Below are positions 21,485 to 30,529 of a DNA stretch of 32,232 nucleotides, in pieces. A program made the translations under genes and the position numbers. The stretch covers positions 1-32,232 of the forward strand of contig JABDHD010000041.1 in NCBI GenBank assembly GCA_013285685.1. Direction: 5' to 3'. The notes beneath the pieces are model-generated. The model was not told where the DNA came from, did not search any database, and saw only the letters and a list, made by a program, of their open reading frames with translations. How positions within the stretch are numbered: the first letter of the stretch is position 1; every line of letters begins with the position of its first letter. Source of the stretch: Bacteroidota bacterium. GTDB lineage: Bacteria; Bacteroidota; Bacteroidia; Sphingobacteriales; Sphingobacteriaceae.

Positions 21485-24001
21485 TCATTTTAATCCTGTT
21501 TTTGTGATACCGGAATTAAACTGTAAACGTTCCTTGTCTTCCTGCCTTGTAAACATCTTTTGGCAATCGGGCTTCATGTTGTTATATAACGACATTGCAA
21601 CCTGCTTTACCAGGGCATGATCGCCGGCCTTGGCGGCGTTTAAACCTGTTTGTTTTATTTCTTCGAGATTACCCCTGTTTTTGAAACAATCTTCATCCAC
21701 CATCAGCATGCTGAAAAGGATACCCGAGAAACGCTCGTCATTCTGCAGCCATATTTTGTCGTTGAGTTTTTTTAACTCTTCAGCATTTTGCCTGATCACG
21801 TATTTATCACCCGAGTTTAAAAAGTCTTTTTCCTGGCTGAATATTTTGTTTATGGTATTTTTTTGTTCGGCCGTAGCCCATTTTTCCCGTATGATATAGG
21901 TTTCCTTTTCATCGTTATACCTCGCTATTTCAACATAAATATCCCTGGCGCGGGTAAGGTCGTCAAGCGCGGCCAAAAGCTTGCGTTTTTGCTCGTCAAT
22001 ACGGTATTTTTCTTCCGTTGCGTTATCATTTTTTATGCCGTTCAGCCTTATTTTAAGCTCCCGTAATTCAACGGCTATATTTTGGAACATCGCCGAAATT
22101 TCGTAGGCTTCCTGCTCGTCGCTTTCGGCTATTTCTTCGCTTATGGTCATTTCGGCCCGGGCAATGTCCTGCAACATTTTGTCGGGCGATATCTCACGCG
22201 TAGCGATGTGAAAGTTTTGAGTAACCTGTTGAAGGGTGGATGGTATATAAATTTCAACCTTAAGCCCGCGCGATTCATCAATTTGCACCTGTAATTCAAC
22301 ATCTGTGCCCTTTACCAGGTCGCCATCCAGTTGTTTTCCGCCAAGCTCAACATAGCCGATGCTCAAATTAGCACCCGGTAAACTTCCGCCTTTACCCTCT
22401 ACAACATTAATGATCAGCTTATCGTCTGAATTGCGCGCCACCGATTTTGAAAAAGTTTTGTAAATGGTTCGGCTTAACGGCAGAATATCATTTCGCTTAA
22501 ATATTACTTCCAGGTATGTTTTGTTGCCATCGCCGTCCACCTCCAGGCAAATATCTTCTGGCAGCAGCTGGCCCGAGACACTGTAAAGTCCATGGGTAAT
22601 AACAATATCGTCCTTGCTGTAAACTGTTTCTCCTTTTTGATTGGTAATATTTAACTTAAATATGTTTTTTGATTTCGGAAGCAAGGTCACAAATTCCGAT
22701 GCGGCCTGATCAAAGCGTTCCCAGCCGGTATCGAAACCGCCGTCGCCGCGGGCGATACGGTAATTGCCTGAAAAAGGAGTTTCTGATTTAAAAGCGATCA
22801 GTTCTTCCAGGTCGTTTGTGTAAGTCGTAAAGCTTAGCTTAAATTCTCCGTTTTTACCAGGTTGCTGTGGCTTTGTTTCCTTTTCAACCTTATTCGCAGT
22901 CACGGGAGATGCACCGGCATAATACGCTGCCCCGATAATAACCGCTGTGCCCGGGTCGATACTATCATCTACGACGCCGCCCGAAAGTGATTTCAACGAC
23001 TCCCGGATATAGGGGATATAGGTTGTGCCTCCCACCAGTATGATCCGGTCGATCTGGCTAAACGTAATATTGTTGTTTTTAAGCAATTCCAATAAAAAGT
23101 GTTCAGTTTCTGCGTACTTGGGCCGTACTACACGGTCAAATTCTTCCCGTGTTATTTCCAGTTCAACGGACATATCCAGTTCAGGAAAATCAATATCTAT
23201 CCATGTAGTTTCCGAAACCGATAATTGCTTTTTTGCTTCCTCGGCCAGGTAATTCAGGTAAAACCATAGCTTGCTGTAAACACCTTCGCGCAGTATTAAT
23301 TTTTGCCATAGCTCTGTATCGCCATAACGCTCAATTAGCCGTGGTGTCAATATTTCTTCAATAAATGCGTAATCTATGTCCGTTCCGCCAAGAAAATTAT
23401 TGCCCTTATTGTCAATTACCTTAAGTTCCCTGTGGTTAATTTGTACCAATGCCGCGTCAAAAGTGCCGCCGCCAAAATCGTAAACCAGCCAGCGCTGTTC
23501 AACATCTATATCCAGGTTGCTGGTATTGGCATAGGCCAGACAGGCAGCTATCGGCTCCTGTAAAAGCACAACTTCGGTAAAACCGGCCTGGAAGGCGGCC
23601 AATTTGGTGGCGTTCGATTGGATGGTATCAAAAGAAGCGGGAATGGTAATAACGGCTGCTGTTATTTCTTCGCCGGGGACAAAGTTTTTAAGCTCTCTCA
23701 ACACATGGGCCGACAGATCGACGGGGCTTAACTCAGCAGGTTCTCCCGCAATCGCGGCCTGGTACTTCTCGCCGGTGCCCATTTTACGCTTAAAGGCGCT
23801 AAAAACATTTCCGGCATTTGATAGGTATTGCTCACGGGCCTTGTCGCCAATAAGTGTGCGCCCTTTGTAGAAAGATACTACCGATGGTAAAAGCTCTTTC
23901 AACCCTACAGGGTTTTTCAGTATCCCTATTCGCCCGTTATCGTACCTGGCTATCCCGGAGTTGGTGGTACCCAGGTCGATGCCAAAATTGATCATTTTCA
24001 T
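21485..24001 (-). CDS. Hsp70-family chaperone with extra internal domain
   Basis: An 838-aa DnaK-related ATPase. The nucleotide-binding domain (1-365) has all three motifs: GIDLGTTNS (7-15), VYDFGGGTFDAA (173-184) and ILVGGTTYIP (321-330). Instead of joining directly to the substrate domain, about 385-500 is a beta-rich insertion ending ITHGLYSVSG and LEVDGDGNKTYLEVIFKRN. A DnaK-like substrate-binding beta domain follows (about 503-592, LPLSRTIYKTFSKS through INVVEGKGG to VQIDESRGLKVEIYIP), then ~240 residues of helices rather than the short lid of DnaK. This layout matches a non-canonical bacterial Hsp70 subfamily. No DnaJ gene is nearby. It sits 5 bp after the GrpE-like gene, surely cotranscribed. 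Clients are unknown. Confidence 0.9.
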   Translation of the reverse strand: MKMINFGIDLGTTNSGIARYDNGRIGILKNPVGLKELLPSVVSFYKGRTLIGDKAREQYLSNAGNVFSAFKRKMGTGEKYQAAIAGEPAELSPVDLSAHVLRELKNFVPGEEITAAVITIPASFDTIQSNATKLAAFQAGFTEVVLLQEPIAACLAYANTSNLDIDVEQRWLVYDFGGGTFDAALVQINHRELKVIDNKGNNFLGGTDIDYAFIEEILTPRLIERYGDTELWQKLILREGVYSKLWFYLNYLAEEAKKQLSVSETTWIDIDFPELDMSVELEITREEFDRVVRPKYAETEHFLLELLKNNNITFSQIDRIILVGGTTYIPYIRESLKSLSGGVVDDSIDPGTAVIIGAAYYAGASPVTANKVEKETKPQQPGKNGEFKLSFTTYTNDLEELIAFKSETPFSGNYRIARGDGGFDTGWERFDQAASEFVTLLPKSKNIFKLNITNQKGETVYSKDDIVITHGLYSVSGQLLPEDICLEVDGDGNKTYLEVIFKRNDILPLSRTIYKTFSKSVARNSDDKLIINVVEGKGGSLPGANLSIGYVELGGKQLDGDLVKGTDVELQVQIDESRGLKVEIYIPSTLQQVTQNFHIATREISPDKMLQDIARAEMTISEEIAESDEQEAYEISAMFQNIAVELRELKIRLNGIKNDNATEEKYRIDEQKRKLLAALDDLTRARDIYVEIARYNDEKETYIIREKWATAEQKNTINKIFSQEKDFLNSGDKYVIRQNAEELKKLNDKIWLQNDERFSGILFSMLMVDEDCFKNRGNLEEIKQTGLNAAKAGDHALVKQVAMSLYNNMKPDCQKMFTRQEDKERLQFNSGITKTGLK

Positions 24002-24006
24002 TAATG

Positions 24007-24309
24007 CTACTCTCCCTCAATAATAACAATACCTTTTTGTATCAATTCCATTTGCCCGTCATTAAGTATTTGGTATATAATGGGCTTTAACACGCGTGTT
24101 ACCTTTAATGCGCCCGTAAGCGGCGTTGCAAGCGATGCTTCTATATCTGTATCCGTCTCTTTGTATACACGGTTTATAGGGTCAACCACCTTATACCCTA
24201 ACGTTTCCAGCTCATGGTACAAACGTTTTATATTCCGCTCAGCAACATCTTCTTTTTTTTGCCTTAGCTTATTTTCTATTTCAAATATCTGGTTGATAAT
24301 ATTGATCAT
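24007..24309 (-). CDS. 100-aa GrpE-like protein upstream of the Hsp70
   Basis: A short protein with an N-terminal coiled-coil-like helix (1-37, rich in Glu/Lys/Arg) and a beta-rich C-terminal part. The latter reads YKVVDPINRVYKETDTDIEAS, then LKVTRVLKPIIY, then MELIQKGIVIIEGE. The order and spacing recall the beta domain of GrpE (a D-P-x-x-x-x-F/Y motif, a central VxxVLxxGY strand, a final RPAxVxV strand) with a shortened helix. Taken with the Hsp70 gene 5 bp downstream, a dedicated nucleotide-exchange factor is a reasonable hypothesis. Direct identity to GrpE is weak, so it could be an unrelated small partner. Confidence 0.55.
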   Translation of the reverse strand: MINIINQIFEIENKLRQKKEDVAERNIKRLYHELETLGYKVVDPINRVYKETDTDIEASLATPLTGALKVTRVLKPIIYQILNDGQMELIQKGIVIIEGE

Positions 24310-24350
24310 ACAAACACCGGGTTATTGGCGAAGATATTGTATTTTAATTA

Positions 24351-24358
24351 TATTTTTG
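24351..24358 (+). promoter_or_regulatory. -7-like element for the divergent membrane protein
   Basis: TATTTTTG matches TAnnTTTG, 21 bp before the GTG start. A TTG at 24325-24327 gives a 23-bp spacer, longer than ideal. The 70 bp between starts must also hold the promoter of the Hsp70 operon, so the two sides are likely controlled together. Confidence 0.35.
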
Positions 24359-24379
24359 GCTGGTCTGTAAAACAACATT

Positions 24380-26041
24380 GTGGCATTTTTTAAAGCTTTG
24401 GCAGCAATAGGGATCGGTAGGGCTGAACTTGCCGACGTTTCGGGCGAATCACTTATCCGCATCGAAAAAAAACTCATCGCTGAGCAAAAACTCAATAATT
24501 CCATTTCGAAAAATGATGTGGAAACGGTTTTGCGTGTTTTTAAAGACTACCCGGATGTGCTTAAAGAAATTTCGCGTTATGATTGTTTTTACGGGATACT
24601 CACCGGGTACGATGCCGAATATATCGACACCCTTGCGCGATACCCGCCCGAACAAGCCATCCGCATAAAATTGGTGGTGTCCACTTATTTTACCGATGAG
24701 CTTGCTGACTACATCAATGCTAACCTAAGCCAAAATAACTGGAATAACATACGTGTACTGTTGCACTACCGCATTTTTTTTAACACCGATATTTTAAAAA
24801 CGCTAACTACGCGCCTGGAGGCAAAAGTGGAGTTTGCTATAGCAAGTATTGAACCGGACCGCCCGACCCCCGAATTGCTTAAAAAATTGGATTACCTGCG
24901 CGATAAAGACTTTTATTTTACGCTGGGCGAAGTTGATAAGCGATATTTTTTGAAGGTACTTGTGAGGATGATCGACCTTATTAAACAAAAACAGGGCTAT
25001 GCTCCACAAAGCAGGTTTTTTTCGGAAGCTAAACAGGCGATACGCTGGTATGACACCAGCAACGCCGCGCTCGCAAATAAATTAGGTGTACAGGTAAGGC
25101 AGCAAACCACCGCGCCAACATACAGAAGGAGCGTTTCGCCGGCACGGACCATCTATTTTGTAATTATTGTCGTAATAACGCTCTACAATTTTTCGCGCTC
25201 GTGCAATAATAACTCGCCGGCCGCCGTCTCCGATATCACGACGAGCAATCCCTGGTCAGGCGATCAAAATGCAGCGCCGCCGGGTAATCTTGATTCGACA
25301 CGCCAGTTGCAACGTGATAAGATGGCGCGTTTTGTTGAAGCGCGTATAAACCCGGTAAATTACCCGGTAAAAAATTGGGAGCCTGATACGTCGAAAACTA
25401 AAAAATACGCCGACCCTTTCGATCTGGATATTTTTAGCGGAAGCTATCACTATGTTCAAAATAAAGTGCCCCGAATAGCCATAGCAAATAATACAGATAA
25501 GGAATGCGTGGCTATTGCTTATTTCAGACAGCGGTACGATACGCAGTTGAAGGCCTACACGGGGAACGATAACATAAATTCAATTGATATTTATGCGTTT
25601 TACATTCCCCCGCACGATAGTATAAACGTGGATATGAAGATGGAACTGCTTCGTTTTTACATGGGCAAAAAGCTTGCTGTGTTCAATAGCTACCGCGGAC
25701 ATAATTATCCCGATTCGCTGGACAATAAGTTCAGCATAGTTACCCGCGCAGACTCCATGCTTTTTAGTAAAGCATTTGTTCTATTGAGAAAAGATAGCAA
25801 AGTGAATAAAACTAATGGTTGGAAAAAGCCGTCGCTATTGACGATAAATCAGCCGACACCTGAAAGTTACCTGATGACCTGGACAGGAGAGACGCCTTTG
25901 TACCAGTTTACAAATTGGGTAGCCGACGTAACCGACAAGCACCCCGACAGCCTTAGCCTGCAAAAGCCACTGCTGCTGGATTTGAAGAATCCGGCGCCTG
26001 TAAACGTTGATGGACAGGTTAATACCTTTATTTATAATTGA
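24380..26041 (+). CDS. Membrane-anchored protein divergent from the Hsp70 operon
   Basis: A 553-aa protein not matching a family I can name. It starts at GTG 24380; no ATG precedes the conserved-looking AFFKALAAIGIGRAEL. Residues 1-250 are helical and presumably cytoplasmic. One transmembrane segment (about 256-272, TIYFVIIVVITLYNF) follows the basic TYRRSVSPAR, giving N-in topology. After a Ser/Asn/Pro-rich linker (275-310) comes a ~240-residue extracytoplasmic domain with beta-strand character (VPRIAIANNTDKECVAIAYFR and IDIYAFYIPPHDSINVDMKMELLRFYMG). It could link an outside signal to the Hsp70 pair, or be a client of it. The shared 70-bp divergent promoter region is the only evidence for a link. 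Confidence 0.7.
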   Translation: MAFFKALAAIGIGRAELADVSGESLIRIEKKLIAEQKLNNSISKNDVETVLRVFKDYPDVLKEISRYDCFYGILTGYDAEYIDTLARYPPEQAIRIKLVVSTYFTDELADYINANLSQNNWNNIRVLLHYRIFFNTDILKTLTTRLEAKVEFAIASIEPDRPTPELLKKLDYLRDKDFYFTLGEVDKRYFLKVLVRMIDLIKQKQGYAPQSRFFSEAKQAIRWYDTSNAALANKLGVQVRQQTTAPTYRRSVSPARTIYFVIIVVITLYNFSRSCNNNSPAAVSDITTSNPWSGDQNAAPPGNLDSTRQLQRDKMARFVEARINPVNYPVKNWEPDTSKTKKYADPFDLDIFSGSYHYVQNKVPRIAIANNTDKECVAIAYFRQRYDTQLKAYTGNDNINSIDIYAFYIPPHDSINVDMKMELLRFYMGKKLAVFNSYRGHNYPDSLDNKFSIVTRADSMLFSKAFVLLRKDSKVNKTNGWKKPSLLTINQPTPESYLMTWTGETPLYQFTNWVADVTDKHPDSLSLQKPLLLDLKNPAPVNVDGQVNTFIYN

Positions 26042-26444
26042 AAAGCTGAAATAGTAGTTAACCATTTGGCTGATAGCTATAATAAAAAAGGTTTTCGTTA
26101 GTATGATTTCAGCTTGTGGTCGGTGTTATCACCGCGCTGCACAGACGATTTGTGGTGTAAATGTACCAATTATTTTATAATGAAATTTACCCCATTGCTT
26201 AACGGCAATGGTGCGGTGATAACAACTACCATAGGATCAAATCAGATTAATACCAAAATACCCCCCAGGCCATTACGGTTTGTTGGCGACAGCATCAACA
26301 AAGGCGAAAAAATGTTGTTAGGGTATTATTGTTTTATAATAAATTGCTGCATTATCAATATGCACAGCCTACACCCGGCATTGCTATTACGCGGTCGGGC
26401 GGGATTATAGCGCTTATGAATTTAATGGATAAGGAAATAAAACT
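26042..26444. other. 403-bp gene-free region with inverted repeats
   Basis: No credible gene; an open frame at 26114-26410 lacks similarity and has poor composition. It contains an 11-bp inverted pair, GTTATCACCGC (26125-26135) and GCGGTGATAAC (26213-26223), and a 7-bp hairpin CCATTGC/GCAATGG (26192-26211) inside it, which together could fold as one structure after the membrane protein gene. Confidence 0.5.
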
Positions 26445-26897
26445 ATGACAAAAAATAAATTGCTGCGAATGGACAATATGGGCATCGTGGTTGAATCCCT
26501 GGATGATGTTATCGCTTTTTTCGGCGAGATCGGCTTGAAGCTGGAGGGGCGGGGCACAATTGAGGGAGAATGGGCCGGGCGCGTCACCGGGCTGGGCGAC
26601 CAGCAGGTGGAGATTGCCATGATGGTGACCCCTGATGGTCACAGCCGGCTGGAGCTTTCGCGGTTTATCAGCCCGCCTGTAGTTGCCGATCATCGCAGCG
26701 CACCTGTAAATGCGCTGGGCTACCTGCGGGTGATGTTCACGGTAGCAGATATTGACGAGATGGTGGCCAGGCTCACCGGGCACGGTGCGCAGCTGGTAGG
26801 CGAGGTGGTTCAGTACCAGGACACGTACCGGCTCTGCTATATGCGCGGGCCCGAAGGATTGCTCGTGGGGCTGGCGGAAGAATTGGGTAAAAAATGA
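26445..26897 (+). CDS. VOC family protein without the usual metal ligands
   Basis: A 150-aa vicinal-oxygen-chelate fold protein: MDNMGIVVESLDDVIAFFGEIGLKLEG opens the first module and LGYLRVMFTVADIDEMVARLTGHGAQLVGEV the second. The first and third ligand positions, normally His, are Met and Leu/Arg here. The end GLLVGLAEELGKK and the RLELSRF strand still fit the family. A glyoxalase-type metal site is thus unlikely; a binding or resistance role is more plausible. It stands alone, with no clear promoter motif. Confidence 0.8.
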   Translation: MTKNKLLRMDNMGIVVESLDDVIAFFGEIGLKLEGRGTIEGEWAGRVTGLGDQQVEIAMMVTPDGHSRLELSRFISPPVVADHRSAPVNALGYLRVMFTVADIDEMVARLTGHGAQLVGEVVQYQDTYRLCYMRGPEGLLVGLAEELGKK

Positions 26898-27010
26898 ACG
26901 GGGGAGGGGTTTGTGCGATCCTGACCCTTTGTTGGCGATCATACGCGGAAATATGAAAACGGGACCAAGAGATCGAAGCAGTTGTCAAATTAACCCGTAA
27001 TACCGATGGT

Positions 27011-27142
27011 TTATTTATCAGCAACCTGCTGATACAGGCGGGTTACTTCTGTAATGACGACTTCCGGATTTTTCTGCCAAACATGATGATCTGCATTTTT
27101 TGCCACGACATAGGTATGGTTGGGCATGGTGCCAAACGACGG
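27011..27142 (-). pseudogene. C-terminal fragment of a hydrolase-like gene
   Basis: On the minus strand an open stretch reads PSFGTMPNHTYVVAKNADHH followed by VWQKNPEVVITEVTRLYQQ and ends VADK-stop. It resembles the last ~43 residues of an alpha/beta-hydrolase, where a late His precedes a closing helix. It has no start and breaks abruptly at 27142, where a palindromic repeat begins with an in-frame stop. It is a decayed remnant. The 495-bp gap 26898-27392 otherwise holds only that repeat. Confidence 0.55.
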
Positions 27143-27215
27143 TTAAGCGTTTATGCTCACATTAATAAATGATCTTTAACGGGCTTTCCGGATTAGTACT
27201 GCTATACCAAAACTC
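27143..27215 (+). repeat. Dispersed repeat (copy 2)
   Basis: TTAAGCGTTTATGCTCACAT followed by AAATGATCTTTAACGGGCTT and CCAAAACTCAGC, matching 18087-18150 with several changes and a ~10-bp insertion. The hairpin here is degraded. Its left edge coincides with the break in the hydrolase fragment. Confidence 0.6.
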
Positions 27216-27392
27216 AGCGGGGTGTTGAATAGAAACTGTACGAAAGCTAACTTTGGCTAAGTATCACTAAAATCCCGCAGAAAAAATCATTTGGGAAGCA
27301 CCTGAAAAGAAACTACAATTGTATCTCATAAAGTTCTTTTATGAAAAGTAATAAAGCAAAATTCAAAAAAGATAATTCCAAAACAATTAATT

Positions 27393-29006
27393 ATGAAAAA
27401 GGAATCGATTTTAAGAACAAAAGCATTAAAAAAATTAGGCAGTTTGATTCTGGGTTTGCTTTTTGCCTCAATTATAATTCAGAACGGCTGGACTCAAAAA
27501 GCTTCGACTAAAAGTACAAATTCTCACTCAAACCTCGTTAAGCAAGCAAGTGAAACGAGCAGACCTAATATTATTTGGATAACAACCGAAGGGGTTCCCC
27601 TTAAAGCATTAAGCTGCTATGGCGGTACCCTGATTCAAACCCCTAATATAGATCGTATTGCTAAAGAAGGAATGTTATTTCGCAACTCCTTTTGCACCAA
27701 TGCGCTTTGCGCACCAAGCAGGGCCACTTTACTGACGGGTAAATACAGCCACCTCAATGGAATGTTATCAAATCCCGGGGGAACCACAAGGGGGGTAACC
27801 AGCAGTACTTTTGATGCTACCCAGGAAACATTCGCAAAAATATTGAAACAAAACGGGTATAAAACCGGAATAGTTGGTAAATGGCATTTAGAAAATAAAG
27901 ACGGATCACCCTCAAACCCGGGAGTAGCCGGATTTGATTATTTTGTTTTCAAAAATGGGGCTGGCGGCCCTTATTACGCGCCGGGTGGTTATTTCCAAAA
28001 TCCGAGCCTTGGAAGCAACGAAATACAGCAAAAAACTTATCAGGGCTATGATACGGACATTATTACGGATCTGGCGATAAAAGGAATCGACGAAATGAAA
28101 GATGGCCCTTTTTTTATGGCGATACAATATTTTAGCGATCACCGCCCTTTTGAGCCGCCACATAAATATGAGCATATTTACGACAACATAAAATTTCCGG
28201 AACCTGCGACTTTTTGGGACGATTATAGTTCCCGTTCCGCTGCAGCCCGCGAGTCACATCAACGTATAGAAGATATGATGGACTTCAATCCTCCTAATGA
28301 TCTCACAGCCCGTCAGCGCAAACAATGGAATTATCAGCAATTGATGAGGCGTTTTTTGGCTAACTTAAAGGCGCAGGACGATAATATTGGCAGGCTGCTG
28401 GATTACCTGGATAAATCCGGGCTTGCTAAGAATGCCATAGTAGTGTTTACCGGAGACCATGGGTTTTTTCTTGGGGAGCATGGCTGGTTTGATAAGCGCT
28501 TCATGTATGAGGAGGCACTGAAAGTGCCCTGGATGGTTCGTTACCCGGGGATAATAAAACCAGGTAGTATTAGCGATGCGTCGGTGGTGAATATTGATAA
28601 CGCCCCAACAATATTAGATATGGCTCATATAAAAATACCTGGCGATATGCAAGGGAGAAGCCTTGTGCCAATATTTAAAGGGAACGTCCCTGCAGACTGG
28701 CGAAAATCCATCTATTACCATTATTATGAATTTGCACCACCGCACTGGGCAATGCCAAGCTATGGTATCCGTACAGAAAGATATAAGCTGATTTATTATT
28801 ATACCATAAATGAATGGGAACTTTTCGACCTGAAAAAAGACCCTGATGAGATGGATAACCTTTTTAAGGAGGAAGGCATGGAGGTAAAACCGGGATATGA
28901 AAAGGTACTTAATGACCTTTTAGCCCAGCTAGCTAAACTGCGTGAGGAATATAAGGACGACACCGGCGGGTCAACGAAGTTTTGGCCGGTAAAAACTTAT
29001 AATTAA
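27393..29006 (+). CDS. Sulfatase family protein with altered metal motif
   Basis: A 537-aa sulfatase (alkaline-phosphatase superfamily) predicted to cleave sulfate esters outside the cytoplasm. An N-terminal hydrophobic segment (about 15-30) is a signal peptide or anchor. The sulfatase signature CAPSRATLLTG is at 106-116, with Cys106 the residue matured to formylglycine. GKWH (162-165), SDHRPF (248-253) and TGDHG with Asp355/His356 (353-357) are intact. However, the first strand reads IIWITTEGVPLKALSCYG, so the two metal-binding Asp normally near 65-66 are Thr-Glu/Gly. It is followed at 78 bp by the ThuA-domain gene. No anaerobic or formylglycine-maturation gene is in the window. Confidence 0.88.
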   Translation: MKKESILRTKALKKLGSLILGLLFASIIIQNGWTQKASTKSTNSHSNLVKQASETSRPNIIWITTEGVPLKALSCYGGTLIQTPNIDRIAKEGMLFRNSFCTNALCAPSRATLLTGKYSHLNGMLSNPGGTTRGVTSSTFDATQETFAKILKQNGYKTGIVGKWHLENKDGSPSNPGVAGFDYFVFKNGAGGPYYAPGGYFQNPSLGSNEIQQKTYQGYDTDIITDLAIKGIDEMKDGPFFMAIQYFSDHRPFEPPHKYEHIYDNIKFPEPATFWDDYSSRSAAARESHQRIEDMMDFNPPNDLTARQRKQWNYQQLMRRFLANLKAQDDNIGRLLDYLDKSGLAKNAIVVFTGDHGFFLGEHGWFDKRFMYEEALKVPWMVRYPGIIKPGSISDASVVNIDNAPTILDMAHIKIPGDMQGRSLVPIFKGNVPADWRKSIYYHYYEFAPPHWAMPSYGIRTERYKLIYYYTINEWELFDLKKDPDEMDNLFKEEGMEVKPGYEKVLNDLLAQLAKLREEYKDDTGGSTKFWPVKTYN

Positions 29007-29084
29007 GTATCGGGTTGCTGTAAAAGTTGATTATTGACGATTCCGCATTAAGCATTTGATCTAACTTATTAAACCTTTAAAATC

Positions 29085-30314
29085 ATGCCGAAGAAAATAT
29101 TTTTTGTTTTGCTTATCCTGCTGCCATTTATCAGTATCGCCCAAAACAATACCGGGATACCCATCCCCATGAAAAAAAGGATTGTCTTTTACGATAAAAG
29201 CTTCCCCGTTGAGGGCGGGTTTATCAAACATGAATTTTTGATTGCCGCTACCAAATGGTTTAAAAATGCATTCCCGGGTAATGCCGAACCTTTTCACATT
29301 GGCGCATCGGGCGATATCAATGGTACCGGCATTTTTAAAATTAACACCGGCCCGACCGGCGACTATTATGACTTGCGGTTTAAATTGGAGATCGTTTCAA
29401 ACGACACCGGCTATACCATCAGGGCTTATAATTTTTATGAAAACTCGAATATAAAAGGGAAATCCCACGAATATTCGAAAATTGAGTACCGTTGGTGGGA
29501 CTACCGGCAGGGCAAACCGTGGTCGGTCGAAGATAAGGCGCTTTTTATGGGCCTGGATGCAGATATGACGGCAATGTTCAAGTCGTTTGGGAATGATCCT
29601 TCAATAATAAAGTCGGCGAGGCGCATGCATACGCCGAAGTTTAAGGTGCTTGCCTTTTTCTCAACCAATGTGGAAGAAGATCATGTTGATTTTGCTTACG
29701 ATGCCATAAAGTTTTATAAAAAAATGGCCGATCAAAAAGGATTCGCCTTTGATACCACATCCAATTGGGAAAACCTGAATGATGCTAACCTGGAAAAATA
29801 TAAAGAGGTAATATGGCTAAACGAGTTCCCCCACAATGAGGCCGAACGGCGTTCGTTCGAGAAATTTATGGATGGCGGCGGCTCGTGGCTGGGTTTCCAT
29901 GTATCCGGTTATAATGATAAGGACACCAAATGGCCTTGGTTTGTGAAATTTATGGGCGGCGCTGTTTTTTACAACAATAACTGGCCGCCGTTACCAGCCA
30001 AAATGATTGTTGATGATAACAAGCATTCCGTTACAAAACATCTGCCCAAAACATATACCGCGCCGATAAACGAGTGGTATGGCTGGAAACCCAATCCGCG
30101 ATTAAATAAAGACGTAAAAGTGCTGGTCACGCTCGATCCTTCAAACTATCCGCTCGGGAAAAAAGATGTTATTACCGGTGGTGATATACCCGTTGTATGG
30201 ACCAACACCAAATATAAAATGGTGTATATGAACATGGGCCATGGCGACATGAACTTTGAATCGCCACTGCAAAATAAAATGTTCGAGGATGCTGTTTTAT
30301 GGCTGGGAAAATAA
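29085..30314 (+). CDS. DUF4468-like plus ThuA two-domain protein
   Basis: A 409-aa exported protein. A signal peptide spans about 1-20 (cleavage near SIAQ). Residues 30-115 (YDKSFPVEGGFIKHEFLIAATKWFKNAF, then GDINGTGIFKINTG) resemble the TBP-like-fold DUF4468 found in Bacteroidota secreted proteins. Residues about 185-405 are a ThuA domain (class I glutamine-amidotransferase-like, trehalose utilisation): FKVLAFFSTNVEEDHVDFAYDAIKFY, GGGSWLGFHVSG, GGAVFYNNNWPP, and VVWTNTKYKMVYMNMGHGDMNF. ThuA proteins are linked to sugar metabolism. Placed 78 bp after the sulfatase on the same strand, it could share a role in using a sulfated glycan; this is inference. Confidence 0.8.
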   Translation: MPKKIFFVLLILLPFISIAQNNTGIPIPMKKRIVFYDKSFPVEGGFIKHEFLIAATKWFKNAFPGNAEPFHIGASGDINGTGIFKINTGPTGDYYDLRFKLEIVSNDTGYTIRAYNFYENSNIKGKSHEYSKIEYRWWDYRQGKPWSVEDKALFMGLDADMTAMFKSFGNDPSIIKSARRMHTPKFKVLAFFSTNVEEDHVDFAYDAIKFYKKMADQKGFAFDTTSNWENLNDANLEKYKEVIWLNEFPHNEAERRSFEKFMDGGGSWLGFHVSGYNDKDTKWPWFVKFMGGAVFYNNNWPPLPAKMIVDDNKHSVTKHLPKTYTAPINEWYGWKPNPRLNKDVKVLVTLDPSNYPLGKKDVITGGDIPVVWTNTKYKMVYMNMGHGDMNFESPLQNKMFEDAVLWLGK

Positions 30315-30529
30315 GGTTTTAACGAGCAGCAATTACTATTATGTTCTGTACCGATGGTTCACGCGTCCGTTTGAACCTAAGCCCCTGTCTGTGTGCCGCT
30401 GGCATCACCAAATGATTTTCAATTCAAATATTTATCCCGGCTGGTAACGTTTAAGCTTTAGCTTCCGTAAGCTAATATGAGGATAGGAATAATTACCAAT
30501 TATTTATCGTTAAACATCAACTTTAGTTT

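Noticed and set aside
26114..26410. 98-codon frame between the membrane protein and VOC genes
   Set aside because: Unusual residue content, no family signature, and it covers inverted repeats.
26355..26942. 195-codon minus-strand frame
   Set aside because: Antisense shadow of the VOC gene, which has a clear family signature on the plus strand.
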